Below are positions 47,901-54,470 of a stretch of DNA of 64,000 bases, piece after piece (the stretch's first letter is position 1; the number at the start of each line of letters is the position of its first letter). Origin of the DNA: Athripsodes cinereus (taxonomy: Eukaryota > Arthropoda > Insecta > Trichoptera > Leptoceridae); contig OX388316.1 of the NCBI GenBank assembly GCA_947579605.1, positions 19,285,290 to 19,349,289 on the forward strand, given 5' to 3'. A program made the position numbers and the translations under genes. The notes under the pieces were generated by a model, which saw nothing but the letters and a program-made list of their open reading frames with translations, was not told the origin of the DNA and searched no databases.

Positions 47901-49643
47901 TTATACACCTTTCACAGTAAGCAAGCTAAAAGCTTGTGTCATGAAACGGGAGTTTGCCGGCACCTGGTATCGAACCACGGACCCCTTGTTCACAAGGCTG
48001 TGAGTCTACCTCCAGGCTACCGACGAACATATATGCCACCTATCCAAAATGCCCTAACTTTTAATGGAGGAAGCATTATGAGTTTATTACACGTAAATTA
48101 GTCTGCTGACTACCTCACTTGTGTACCTCAAAAATTCATGTATTGGATATTTTAATGAATTTTATTTTATTTAAAAGCCACAATAGCTCTGTGGGGTTCC
48201 TGGTAAAGAATAGGTCTACGGTCTACCACTCTTTCTATAATTTTTTAAATGTCTTGTAAAAGGTGGGTGTTCATAAAACCTCACGTATAAGACAATTAAC
48301 GTCTATAATGCAGCAATGAGACATGTCACCCATCCTTAATGTTTATTACATAAGTCTGCTGACCACTCCACTTTTGGGATATGCCATAATGGAATGGTCT
48401 TATCTATCTTGAATGTTCTAACTATTATTTATACACACTATTACACTTAGACTATTCCTTATAAAATATTCATATCCTTCCTACTTGTAAACCAGACACG
48501 AATCAATATAATTACAAATTGACGTAAGCATTAACAACTGGATCAATAAAAGCTTTCAACAAACCAATTGAATATAACCCTGGAAACTATTTGAACATAA
48601 ACTATGATTGTGAGACGGACATTAACAGAGATGCTTGAGGCATACAAATGTAATTTACAACATGCTATATAATTAAATTTACGCTGTTTATCGTGTTTAA
48701 TAAGACTGATTATTAACTGAGACCTATTTCAAACTCAAAAGCACTTGAGTCCAAACTCAAGTTTTTTTTTTATTTTTAAAATTGGAGGTAAGTTTTTCAA
48801 ATTGAATTAATTATGGACAGTTACAGAGGCAATTATGAAAAGAAAAAACATGCATAAAAAAGTGGCAAAGTAACTAATTACTTTACCATCACGATTTATC
48901 CCACAAGTGGGGTAGCCAGCAGACCAGCTACGTGTAATAAATATGCAAGGTGCTTTCTCCGTGCCAAGAGATTCTGGATGAGTGGCAAACTTCATTGCTT
49001 TCACTTATCTTTTACAGGACACACGAAAACTTACGGAAAAGATTGGAAGACCGATTCTTTACCAGGTACTCCAGCTGGGGTACTTATGGGATGTGCCATG
49101 ATGGTATAGCAGTAGTAGTGGTTATAAAAATAAAGTAATAAAAATTCTTCAAAACATACTAACTGCTGGTTCCATAAAGATAAAGTCCGAGATGTCAAAA
49201 TTGTATTACCTACTATGGTTACTACTAGAAATTTTTATTCCGTGAAAGTTTTAAGAGAAATAGAGAATTGAATATGGAACCGGCTGTTAATCTGGCTAGT
49301 TTTCTGTAAAATACATATATAAATACTTACATTCCAGCTCAATGCATGTTCCAGAAACTCCAATTTAGGCGGCTCATCTGAATCAGAATCCGTATCCAAT
49401 AAAGTCTCATTCCCGCTGTCACTATCTCCACCAAACCTTGCAGATAATTGTATTGGAGAGCCATCAGATGTTTCTGCTTGTTTTATATCTGTTGAGGACT
49501 CCTCCTGTACAGTCTCGGGAATAGCTACTGGCTCTTCAAGAAGAGGTGCTAAAGGTGTAGCTTCAGCAATTGCAGCTTTCACCGATGACTGTCTTAGTAT
49601 AGAACCGAACTTCTCAAAGAAACCATCATCGATTTCTTGGATT
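24630..49643 (-). CDS. Unc-13-4B: BAIAP3/Munc13-4 (unc-13 homolog 4B-like) protein, 15 exons joined
   Basis: Exons in transcript order: 49643-49331, 35759-35416, 35110-35063, 34739-34580, 33700-33521, 33071-32437, 31917-31657, 30861-30570, 30465-30233, 29825-29735, 29111-28902, 27440-27134, 26667-26544, 25662-25469, 24727-24630. All internal junctions are AG/GT with matching phase, giving 1162 residues to a TGA stop. Domains: an N-terminal acidic segment with DDGFFEKFGSILRQ; an adaptor-like helix (IDELYKEILYEIIHNVGCD); C2A about 164-330, with loop Asp residues in KDPNGLSDPF and VWDFDP; a MUN/MHD region about 400-920; C2B about 995-1125 with MDSNGSVDSF and VKDKDMF. Family members act in Ca2+-dependent dense-core or lysosome-related vesicle priming at SNAREs. 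Both C2 domains keep Asp pairs expected to bind Ca2+. The true first exon of this isoform was not found, because the first listed exon starts inside a codon. Introns hold P1, Tc1, hAT, LINE and SINE insertions. Confidence 0.88.
25469..25662 (-). CDS. Unc-13-4B: unc-13-type gene, exon with C2B second half
   Basis: Encodes ILTPEQRKCQNGLVVFNVKD, KDMFGMSNQYLAEAFIHF and so on to RPTKL. It holds the C2B loop-3 Asp residues (VKDKD). The donor is TTAG/gtaagtg. Confidence 0.88.
26095..26155 (-). repeat. S1 SINE 3' fragment
   Basis: aaggcatatcctacaaatgg followed by agccagtagactaactgc, directly beside the P1 insertion at 26171. Confidence 0.5.
26171..26368 (+). mobile_element. Palindromic element, family P1, perfect 80-nt arms
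   Basis: Arms at 26171-26250 and 26252-26331 are exact reverse complements around one unpaired base. The tail 26332-26368 begins gatatggaattctactacct and ends caccgacacagtgaa. A 13-bp target duplication, taaaatgttataa, is at 26158-26170 and 26369-26381. It lies in an intron of the unc-13-type gene, antisense to it. No open frame. The exact arms suggest recent insertion or arm correction. Confidence 0.9.
26544..26667 (-). CDS. Unc-13-4B: unc-13-type gene, C2B core exon
   Basis: Encodes SVDSFVRIHLLPEDLFAGTI, RPKTQTHNKNQFPLYDEKFT. The TQTHNK..FP.YDE.F pattern is the conserved strand pair of C2 domains. Phases are 1 in and 2 out. Confidence 0.9.
27134..27440 (-). CDS. Unc-13-4B: unc-13-type gene, MHD2 end and C2B start
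   Basis: Encodes KRRPPAFFANLHECLKIMVQ, ... HGFETADLIHQFYLERWEEQ and then C2B LSVRTMFTESSLVIEVINAR, NLLAMDSNG. The LIHQFYLER motif matches the MUN/C2B linker of the family. Confidence 0.9.
27766..28795 (+). mobile_element. Tc1-like DNA transposon relic in a gene intron
   Basis: The element is 1030 bp with near-exact terminal inverted repeats (cagacggtggccaaattaat at 27766; the reverse complement ends at 28795) and TA on both sides. Decayed transposase reads, in broken frames, GTMRQDQYIEF, MHDSAPCCKVKSVTKFLE and NSPDLNPIENVWEALKRAIV, which are the second and third catalytic blocks of a Tc1 DD(E) enzyme. Stops and a frameshift near 28365 inactivate it. It is inserted antisense in an intron of the unc-13-type gene. 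Confidence 0.85.
28902..29111 (-). CDS. Unc-13-4B: unc-13-type gene, MUN exon (70 codons)
   Basis: Encodes MMPSISRFLMEGAELLHRDC ... LMEG-type helix, DRVMLYLEENLDMLHSQLND and VIWDQLSQVLFQLVEINLE. The 'P.M.YL...L..L...L...NF...L..LW' pattern is typical of MHD2. Phase 0 at both ends. Confidence 0.88.
29735..29825 (-). CDS. Unc-13-4B: unc-13-type gene, short MUN exon
   Basis: A 91-nt exon encoding CEETLNNVIENAIDTVRNKI, IELLEKVVHK; the first base completes Arg of AQR in the previous exon. It is between a TTTTAG acceptor and a GTAAGT donor. Confidence 0.85.
30055..30155 (-). pseudogene. LINE tail remnant in intron
   Basis: Nucleotide resemblance to the 3' coding region of the 40732 LINE (aacattcatacagtgtcaat, agctcaacacgcaaa, ctgcgtggtcaaac). 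It has no open frame. Confidence 0.45.
30233..30465 (-). CDS. Unc-13-4B: unc-13-type gene, MUN exon
   Basis: Encodes DICRCCVFYADNMSARVDGM, then VTTEWCLAINNIDYVRQSLQ and a SPAEAQ end. The C.AINNI.YV segment is a conserved MUN motif. Confidence 0.9.
30570..30861 (-). CDS. Unc-13-4B: unc-13-type gene, MHD1 exon
   Basis: Encodes LGQGLCPADWSSLEISQFHN, WFYGGVAQWLDIAVYKALTR, ELDQLVPVDSTVKYSSSAVD and WQQLAWPDVEGSYTFVAKII. 'F..WF...I..WL', 'A...D.L.P.......SSAVD' and 'W..L.WP' are the hallmark MUN motifs. The palindromic element P1 lies 26 nt upstream of its acceptor. Confidence 0.93.
30888..31097 (+). mobile_element. Palindromic element, family P1, beside a splice acceptor
   Basis: Arms of 82 nt (30888-30969 and 30977-31058) surround a 7-nt spacer. 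The P1 tail runs 31059-31097. A 13-bp duplication, tacaaacacattg, is at 30875-30887 and 31098-31110. It occupies a 795-nt intron of the unc-13-type gene (31656-30862) and ends 26 nt from the 3' splice site, so the transcript would carry a long hairpin there. Confidence 0.9.
31657..31917 (-). CDS. Unc-13-4B: unc-13-type gene, MHD1 exon
   Basis: Encodes VTNISYAKTLYTFYQSKIAA, LVETEVIEVCKSMKKLRYNE ... EPLAMGTTLFELYLVLQRFL. 'GT.LFELYL.L..' is a family motif. The donor is gtaagt after CTTGT. Confidence 0.9.
32437..33071 (-). CDS. Unc-13-4B: unc-13-type gene, large central exon
   Basis: 211 codons: VAPYWWAGNYCAQAEALIQL, HGALSGLGQNEKHLAQWTVF ... WFVNILENNECKDKTEEGRL ... YYDKVFAE. 'EW' plus 'L..V..D....YD..F' corresponds to the start of the MUN domain. 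Confidence 0.92.
33521..33700 (-). CDS. Unc-13-4B: unc-13-type gene, C2A end
   Basis: 60 codons: SIPTSGMTMWYSLNKKNKLK, RQGVVKVRLGFSSEKN ... HRHLLRVLLLHELENSK. 'WY.L......GQ..L.L'-type end of C2A. Phase 0 at both ends. Confidence 0.9.
34255..34395 (+). pseudogene. LINE C-terminal remnant in intron
   Basis: In one frame GRNGRSLPRDTYMDQLKKVM, NCGTYVKV, resembling the R.R.RR.Y.DQ......G...Y.E.K end of a non-LTR RT protein. Short and degraded. Confidence 0.4.
34580..34739 (-). CDS. Unc-13-4B: unc-13-type gene, C2A exon
   Basis: Encodes DFDPAETVKQKMGKLFDVKG, VKGLRRLMKEIAVTASTGKH, DNELIGRASIPLK. The insertion with KG..GLRR.MKEI is family-specific between C2A strands. It contains the DFD Ca2+ loop. 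Confidence 0.92.
34823..34935 (-). mobile_element. S1 SINE 3' half in intron
   Basis: It starts with (CTA)n, then taccatcacggcatatccca and gggtagccagcagaccagct, and breaks off after gtctccgtgccaat. The sequence is close to the young copies. Confidence 0.75.
35063..35110 (-). CDS. Unc-13-4B: unc-13-type gene, 48-nt C2A exon
   Basis: Encodes PVTENPAEDTLCLEVW between a ttttcag acceptor and gtaagtc donor. It completes the EEHFSLPV...LEVWDFDP strand of C2A. Confidence 0.9.
35416..35759 (-). CDS. Unc-13-4B: unc-13-type gene, exon with C2A start
   Basis: Begins IDELYKEILYEIIHNVGCDA after cttcttccag, passes ALLSYVQDAFKVSSERHNEL, then C2A: IMLNVEVIEAKDLQPKDPNG, LSDPFVTLFLLS, TLSPVWEEHFSL. Phase 0 at the acceptor, so it can join either upstream exon (49331 or 42365). 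Confidence 0.92.
35830..37430. other. Intron sequence without recognised feature
   Basis: AT-rich intron of the unc-13-type gene. The 97-residue minus frame at 37027-37320 has no family motif and no needed exon role. Confidence 0.45.
37436..37922 (+). repeat. Retroposon-like dispersed repeat
   Basis: It opens actagctgacctggcaaact and ends caccgtgacacgagaatttt gtatattag, with cggtccagccgtttcggggg in the body. This end pattern is common to a widespread insect repeat. An unrelated block (about 37475-37615) lies between the head and body and looks like a secondary insertion. Confidence 0.55.
38735..38885 (+). pseudogene. LINE RT fragment nested in the hAT element
   Basis: Frames give GPRCWNKLPLCLREEVNGES and FKKGLKTHLFAGSFG, the WN.LP......F....KTHLF end of CR1/L2-type RT proteins. 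The following (TA)n may be its tail. Confidence 0.65.
38911..38963. repeat. (TA)n microsatellite
   Basis: An uninterrupted TA run of about 53 bp directly after the LINE fragment. Confidence 0.9.
39210..39325 (+). mobile_element. tRNA-SINE body fragment
   Basis: It shares gtgttcagtgcattgtatat, cccataatacaagatat and ttgggactacctcg-like blocks with the SINE body at 18260-18360. The head is missing. Confidence 0.5.
40538..40585 (+). repeat. LINE 3' terminal fragment
   Basis: ctctgcctaccccacaaggg then tacaccatgaaggtggt, matching the 3' terminus of the LINE at 40732 in the opposite orientation. Confidence 0.5.
40732..42195 (-). mobile_element. 5'-truncated LINE with target duplication
   Basis: The 1464-bp insertion sits between copies of aagaagtgaaa (40721-40731 and 42196-42206). 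The minus-strand 3' end is ctaccccacttgggacacgg followed by an (AGTAT)n tail of about 45 bp. It is inserted in the sense direction in the large intron of the unc-13-type gene, about 160 bp after the alternative first exon. Clade not assigned with certainty (RTE/Jockey-like). Confidence 0.88.
40780..42193 (-). CDS. LINE reverse transcriptase, N-terminally truncated
   Basis: An open frame of about 470 codons runs into the 5' truncation point. Motifs in order: SYRAISLLSSIGKLYGRIL, GAFLNGRGCTDQIFSLRMV, FVDLEKAYDRVDRERLW, GVKQGCVMSPWLFNLFFD, ALMYADDLVLMAES (the catalytic Asp pair), then the thumb/C-terminal RWFGHVERM, RGRPRTTWLDH and an SAYPTWDTA end. The endonuclease is missing. No stop codon interrupts it, so insertion is recent. 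In-frame upstream codons continue past the first Met, which is therefore not a real start. Confidence 0.88.
42365..42493 (-). CDS. Unc-13-4B: Possible alternative first coding exon of the unc-13-type gene
   Basis: ATG in good context (caaaaatgcc) opens MPDFDQCNGNAVNMSGTLKR, NLFRGLKKEVLERQTSFIIQ, HMT before a gtgagt donor at phase 0. This matches the phase-0 acceptor at 35759, which would give a 1101-residue isoform. I see no acceptor immediately upstream, which favours a first exon. Assignment rests on phase and position; there is no transcript. Confidence 0.55.
42500..44400. other. Possible promoter region of the short isoform; otherwise intron
   Basis: Upstream (minus sense) of the 42493 ATG. 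It contains several less AT-rich stretches near 43260-43640, but no identifiable motif or repeat. Confidence 0.35.
44404..44545 (+). repeat. Dispersed repeat R-A, copy 2
   Basis: Partner of 1485-1610 and better preserved at its right end, finishing in (TTA)n, which suggests a retroposon tail. Confidence 0.55.
45240..45345 (+). repeat. Dispersed repeat R-B, copy 2
   Basis: Partner of 5325-5430: caacaaatcaatttacgt, gatatgcagtggcgagcata, aagtgatttcttctacc. Confidence 0.55.
45578..45705 (-). mobile_element. S1 SINE 3' half, diverged
   Basis: taccattacggcatctttct, then gggtagccagtggcttaact, gtctctgtgtaccaatg and a worn middle. Confidence 0.6.
46187..46435 (-). mobile_element. S1 SINE, diverged full length
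   Basis: 3' end atcatcacggtttttcccac, internal gatgcatgcctcatcgctc, head caaaactttgcagaagaatg and attctatactgagaactc. Confidence 0.6.
46570..47165. repeat. Dispersed repeat R-C, split by palindromic element P4
   Basis: The two flanks (46570-46629 and 47089-47165) match, in order, one continuous repeat at 61060-61250: atctccagtactgtacaaaa, aaaaatatcctccatagt, gtgcatgtgacagggtac. The relative at 61060 shows the site without P4. Confidence 0.8.
46630..47088 (+). mobile_element. Palindromic element, family P4, 205-nt arms with hammerhead-like cores
   Basis: The element is 459 bp. Arms 46630-46834 and 46855-47059 have equal length with about one mismatch and are GC-richer than the surroundings; the spacer is 20 nt. 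The tail 47060-47088 includes gtgacgccggccgtgaaagc. The 12-bp duplication atcctccatagt is at 46618-46629 and 47089-47100. The right arm has CTGAAGAT (46970-46977), a CCAC/GTGG mini-hairpin and GAAAC (46997-47001); the left arm holds the same on the - strand (46688-46719). Mirror-image frames on both strands are a palindrome artefact. Confidence 0.9.
47170..47910. other. Intron sequence without recognised feature
   Basis: AT-rich, with no supported feature. Confidence 0.45.
47915..48030 (-). mobile_element. tRNA-headed SINE
   Basis: The - strand reads gtcggtagcctggaggtaga (A box) and, about 30 nt on, ggtccgtggttcgataccag (B box), then the body. Spacing fits a tRNA-derived pol III promoter. 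It does not fold as a complete tRNA with acceptor ends. Confidence 0.65.
48050..48400 (+). mobile_element. S1 SINE fragment plus diverged copy
   Basis: A short 3' piece (48050-48130) is followed by a longer copy (48183-48400). The latter has ggttcctggtaaagaatagg, tcttgtaaaaggtgggtgtt, atgtcacccatccttaatg and an internal deletion before ccactccacttttgggatat. Confidence 0.6.
48883..49115. mobile_element. S1 SINE (-) abutting an S1 3' end (+)
   Basis: The minus copy 48883-49070 runs from taccatcacgatttatccca to the head block ttctttaccaggtactcc. It is followed directly by a plus-strand 3' end (ggggtacttatgggatgtgc then (GTA)n) at about 49072-49115. This looks like one S1 copy inserted into another. 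Confidence 0.65.
49331..49643 (-). CDS. Unc-13-4B: unc-13-type gene, most upstream exon found
   Basis: 104 codons: IQEIDDGFFEKFGSILRQSS ... acidic, low-complexity ETSDGSPIQLSARFGGDSDS, GNETLLDTDSDSDEPPKLEF, LEHALSWN, then gtaagta. FFEKFGSILRQ is a family signature of the unc-13-4B/BAIAP3 N-terminus. The acceptor splits a codon (phase 2), so an upstream exon must exist. Confidence 0.85.
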
Positions 49644-49957
49644 CTGAAAAGGAGAAAACAAATAATTAGTAAACCTTGTCTGATTTCAGTCAAGAATCCA
49701 TTCCTACAAAGATTTGTATCCTCTACCTAATTATATAAAAGGGTTCACTTAATACAATACCTCTTTTATTTTCAGCAAGATTTCTGATGGTCTGGACTAT
49801 ACAATACACTGGTTTTGGAAGGCAGAGCCTTGGTTCCGCCCTATACTTATGAAAGCAGCACACATTAATAATATATTATATTTACATTGCTTATTTGATA
49901 AATCTATTCAAGTTATTATCCTTATTCTCACCATTAATGAACTGTATTCTTCAATTT

Positions 49958-50231
49958 TATTAATTGTATCGGCATTTACTTTGTAACACTTCATTTTAAA
50001 TTATCAAATAAAATAAAATAAATATTTATTATTTTGTTTTGTGTTACTGTTGAGTATGACTAACGCACGACCGGTTTCGCGGACTCCGAGTTCGCATCAT
50101 AGGTATATACTATAGTATAGATCAGCACCTGATGATGTGAACTCGGAGTCCGCGAAACCGGTCGTGCGTTAGTCATACTCAACAGTAACACAAAACAAAA
50201 TAATAAATATTTATTTTATTTTATTTGATAA
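49958..50231 (-). mobile_element. Palindromic element, family P5
   Basis: Arms 50001-50100 and 50132-50231 (100 nt each, about one mismatch) surround a 31-nt spacer. The tail is on the left (49958-50000, minus sense gtaaatgccgatacaat), so the element is in - orientation. The 15-bp duplication tgtattcttcaattt is at 49943-49957 and 50232-50246. CTGATGAT at 50129-50136 straddles the spacer and right arm, followed by a stem (gtgaact/agtccgc-type) and GAAAC at 50154-50158. The tail-proximal arm reads CTATGATG instead. Confidence 0.85.
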
Positions 50232-50371
50232 TGTATTCTTCAATTTCATTAAAAACCTTAACATTATATAAATCATTTTGATACGAAACTCATAATTTTA
50301 ATACATCTAATGAATTATAAAAAAAATTCTAATATTAAGATTCTTTTGAATAATGCACAAAATACTAGAGG

Positions 50372-50495
50372 TTTACCACCTATCCTGAATGTCATAATAT
50401 TTTGTAGGCACAAAAAGGACAACTTGCATGTTAATTACACACGGCTGGTCTGATGGCTGCCCTACTTGTGGCATATGCAGTGATAGTATAATAAA
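50372..50495 (+). mobile_element. S1 SINE 3' half
   Basis: It starts gaggtttaccacctatcctg and ends ctgccctacttgtggcatat, then gtgatagtataata. Confidence 0.65.
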
Positions 50496-50499
50496 TGAA

Positions 50500-51630
50500 A
50501 TAATTCTGGTAAGATAATGAAAAACTGACTAGCAATAAAAGTGGTTTATTCAAAAAATAACAGGCAAAAACTTATATAATTACTCTTTCTTATATTAATA
50601 TTACACGGAATGCACTGGAAGACTATTTTCAAGGCATAAAATATTACACAACACTTCAGTTTATGGCCTGACAAAAAGTGCAGTAAATATCAAACATTTA
50701 TCTTAATCAAGAGGTGGGCAATGAATACTTAGATTAACTAAAAAAAATATCATATTAAACAAAATAACCTAAAACATAACTCTACTTATTGATACTTTAT
50801 TTCATTAGATGTACTCGTATTCAGCCTGACTAAAACTGTATGCACATTGATTTCTTTTATAAGAAGGTATTGTATAATTTTACATTTAAATGTTTGTAAT
50901 TAATCTACGATAGAGTAAAACTTAAAAAAAAAAACAATTACAACACTAATTTAAGTATATTTCTTTGTACTACAAATATATTTGAACTAAAATTATTAAA
51001 AATAAGCAAGGTTGCCCAACAGGTACACATATGATGCTATTTTCATTTGAGGTTAATTGAAATATAGCTTTATATAATAAAATTGCAAAACAGAAGAGCA
51101 GTGTACCCTCATAATAGTTTAATAAACCCTTATTGTATAAGCAGTTAGCATAATATGTTACGTGTTTTATTAAAATGCGTGAATCTGAAAAATTACAGAT
51201 ATAGTTACATGGATATCGCTAGTTAATAATAGCCATACTGAAAATATGTCGATGTTTGATGCATAAATTAATATTGGATAAAAACTCAAGAAAAAAAAAC
51301 AAATGATGTAACGAAATATCAAAATAAAATAAATTAAAAAGAATATAAGGTACCTTAATGTATAATTCCTAAATTACATTGTTTGGTAGGTGTACTAACC
51401 ATATGCAAATACAATCTTAAATAACAATATGAATATAAATGTTTATTATCTGACATCCAAGACAAAACGTTACGAGTATTTATAATATAATATCTCATGT
51501 GTCTTTTTCATTGGACAGCAAAATTATTCAATGAGAAAAACAATATGCTATGATATGAATACTTAATAAGTAATGGAAGACAACATTAACAACAAAAACA
51601 TCTTTGGATTGAGAAATACACAAATTGAAC
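50500..51630. other. No recognised feature
   Basis: AT-rich 3' flank of the dehydrogenase gene. No repeat or exon was identified. Confidence 0.45.
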
Positions 51631-51636
51631 AGATAT

Positions 51637-53151
51637 TTATAAACCACCAATACACGTATATTTAATATACAAATAATCCTCAATACCATGAGAACCTCCT
51701 TCTCTCCCTATACCTGATTCTTTAATTCCACCAAATGGAGCTTCAGCAGTAGAAATTATGCCTTCATTGACTCCAACCATTCCCGTTTCTAATTTACGAG
51801 CAACCCTAAATATTTGAGCAATATCTCTACTGAAAAAGTATCCCGCTAATCCACTTTGTGTTCCATTTGCTATGTCTAAAGCTTCTTCTTCAGTTTTGAA
51901 TTTAATACAAACTGCGACAGGACCAAATATTTCTTCATTATAAACATTCATGTTCTCTTTAATATCTGTTAAGACTGTCGGTTCAAAGAATTTATCTCCA
52001 AATTCCAAGGCCGGCTTGCCACCAAGAACAGCTTTAGCTCCTTTGTTTAATGCATCGTCCACTCTTCGTTTCACTGACTTAATCTGAGTATTGTTTATTA
52101 ACGGACCCAAAGTAACTTTATCACTTTTTCCATTCCCCATTATAAGTGTCTTCTTAATTGCTTCGGAAAGTTGGTTCACAAAATCATCGTAAACATCTTC
52201 TTGAATAAGCATTCTATTAGCTGAGACACATGTTTGTCCACAATTCCTAAATTTAGATGCCATTGCTCCTTGTACAGCTTTGGGTATATCAGCACTGCTG
52301 AATACAATGAATGGGGCATTACCTCCGAGTTCTAAACCAATTCTTTTGATTCCTGGAGCACACTGTTGATAAAGAAGTTTACCAACTGCCGTAGAGCCAG
52401 TGAAAGAGATACCAGCTATGTGTGGACTTTGACAAAGAATTTTTCCAACAGCAGGAGTATGTCTCCTATCACTGGTAACAACATTAATAACACCGTCAGG
52501 AATTCCCGCATCTTGTGCCATCTGTACCATGGCCAAAGCTGTAAGTGGAGTATCTTCAGCAGGTTTAATAACACAAGTACACCCAGCAGCTAATGCTGCA
52601 CCTGCCTTCCTTGCAATCATGGCATGAGGGAAGTTCCATGGAGTGATCAATGCAACAGGACCAATAGGTTGACGTGTCACTAATATCTGTTTACTAGGTT
52701 GAGAGCTGGGAACAATTTCTCCATTAATTCTCCGGGCTTCTTCAGAAAACCATTCAATGAAAGAATTTCCATAGCCGACTTCTCCTATAGCTTCTTTGAT
52801 AGGTTTTCCTGATTCTGCAGTCATTATTTGAGCAATTTCATTATGATGTTTAGTCATTAGATCATACCAATTCCTCAGCAAGTGGGATCTTTCTTTGGCT
52901 GTAACATATTGCCATGTTTTGAAAGCTTTAGTAGCAGCTTCGATAGCCAGTTGGGTGTCCTCTACATTCATATCAGGCACTTGAGCAATTAGAGTATTAT
53001 CTGCAGGATTATAAACATCAAACATTTCTCCAGACTTGGCTGTAACCCATCTTCCATCAACAAAAGCTTTTTCACGTAGAAAGTGCATACTTCTACGACA
53101 TACATTTAGCACTGTTAATGCTAGTGTTGATTTAGTAGCAAAAAACAACAT
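51637..53151 (-). CDS. Ssadh: Succinate-semialdehyde dehydrogenase, mitochondrial type
   Basis: 504 residues, uninterrupted, near the usual length for the ALDH5A1 family. It would oxidise succinate semialdehyde to succinate with NAD(P)+, the last step of the GABA shunt. The N-terminal ~25 residues (MLFFATKSTLALTVLNVCRR) are basic and hydrophobic, fitting a mitochondrial presequence. Catalytic features: PWNF with Asn173, Lys196 in VIKPAE, GSTAVGK after ISFTG, Glu274 in GLELGGNAPF, and nucleophile Cys308 in GQTCVSANR. The family sequence NAPFIVF.SADI..AV.GAMASKFRN.GQTC is diagnostic. The residue two after Cys308 is Ser, where mammalian enzymes have the redox-switch Cys. The gene has no introns, unlike its neighbour, and lies upstream of the first unc-13-type exon found, on the same strand. 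Confidence 0.95.
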   Translation of the reverse strand: MLFFATKSTLALTVLNVCRRSMHFLREKAFVDGRWVTAKSGEMFDVYNPADNTLIAQVPDMNVEDTQLAIEAATKAFKTWQYVTAKERSHLLRNWYDLMTKHHNEIAQIMTAESGKPIKEAIGEVGYGNSFIEWFSEEARRINGEIVPSSQPSKQILVTRQPIGPVALITPWNFPHAMIARKAGAALAAGCTCVIKPAEDTPLTALAMVQMAQDAGIPDGVINVVTSDRRHTPAVGKILCQSPHIAGISFTGSTAVGKLLYQQCAPGIKRIGLELGGNAPFIVFSSADIPKAVQGAMASKFRNCGQTCVSANRMLIQEDVYDDFVNQLSEAIKKTLIMGNGKSDKVTLGPLINNTQIKSVKRRVDDALNKGAKAVLGGKPALEFGDKFFEPTVLTDIKENMNVYNEEIFGPVAVCIKFKTEEEALDIANGTQSGLAGYFFSRDIAQIFRVARKLETGMVGVNEGIISTAEAPFGGIKESGIGREGGSHGIEDYLYIKYTCIGGL

Positions 53152-53154
53152 TGT

Positions 53155-54390
53155 TTAAGTTTAAACCACTTTAAATTCACAATTTATTCCTTTAAACCTT
53201 TCCGACAATCCAGCAAAACTATTATTGACTTTGACATTTAAAAATAGACATTGCGAACCGAAGCAAAGATAATTATAGTAACCAAAGATAATAAATTAAT
53301 ATGACCTTGTGTTTAATCAAAACAATAATGTGTAACAGAGATAAATACGTACGTTGCGCATTAAGTTGAACATTAGTTTACGTGTGCATAAAAGAGATGG
53401 CTATACAAACATCGCCTCATACAATTTGATCACTGGTTAGGTGGATCAGTTTTTCAATATAATTTAAAAAAAAAATGCAAAACACCTTGATTTTATGTAT
53501 ATTTTTACGATTTAACATAATTTATTGTGTTTTTAAATTTATAATATTTTATTCAGAATATCCAGTAGTTTATATTGTGATATTGTATTTATTGTCTCTT
53601 ATAATATATTGATTGTGTTTGTTCCAAGTAATTATGCTGTTTTTTTTCTTTAAAAAGTTATTGTACTGTAATGACTATTTAGCCGTTTACTTTGTTTTTA
53701 AATAAATAAATAATAATTGCTCTTGATTCTTAATCATGTTACCAATAAAAAAAAAAGAACTTAATCATCGGTATCTAGAAAAGCATATATATACAATATG
53801 ATTTTATTGAATAAGTTTAAATTAATATATGGATAGAATGTGGCATGATTAGAGTTGGTCGTTATAACGAGGAACGCGTGATATATTAAATTATTTTTAC
53901 GGAGCTTGCTTTACGAAAATCATTTAGGTATTAATAATAGTGTTACTTATCACGCCGCCATACATTTTACTATGGACGATCATTTAGGTATTCCCGATGA
54001 CGTTACAAATCACGCGGCGATACATTTTAGTATGGAAAATAATATTTAGGTATTATTTGAAAAGGAACGCGTTCTTTTTTTAGCCTCAAAACGGTACTAC
54101 TACGGACATCTGTTGATTGACACAAAAGTAGATTGAGTTCGAGATACGGGTAGATAATTTATTCATAACCCTTTTATCACCTGAGTGGTCAAAGGACTAT
54201 CTCCACATGATTTTACATGTTTATTTTTCATAAAATTAAATTAAAAACTTTTAATCTAATTAATATACCTAGTAAAAAATCTTTTACTATATTAATTTTA
54301 TGATTGATGTAATTTAAAAGAGATTATTTTAATCTTTTAATTATAACTATTTATATTATTATTAGTAAAGTTGACAGACAAAAATATAAG
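53155..54390. other. Intergenic region without recognised feature
   Basis: 5' flank of the dehydrogenase gene. Near 53925-54060 the block gatcatttaggtatt with cgcggcgatacattttag-like context recurs two or three times, a short local tandem duplication. Confidence 0.45.
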
Positions 54391-54392
54391 TC

Positions 54393-54470
54393 AGTCAGGA
54401 TGGGGGACAAACCTCATCGCTGAGTTTAAGATCTAAAATGACTTTATTTTTTCGAACTTTCCTTTTTTTA
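54393..54470 (-). repeat. S1 SINE middle fragment
   Basis: caggatgggggacaaacctc followed by gctgagtttaagatctaaa and ttttttcgaactttcc. Confidence 0.55.

Noticed and set aside
47950..48030. tRNA gene on the - strand
   Set aside because: A and B boxes are present, but no acceptor stem or anticodon arm can be closed; it is a SINE head.
52366..52593. 75-residue + strand frame
   Set aside because: Antisense shadow of the dehydrogenase gene.
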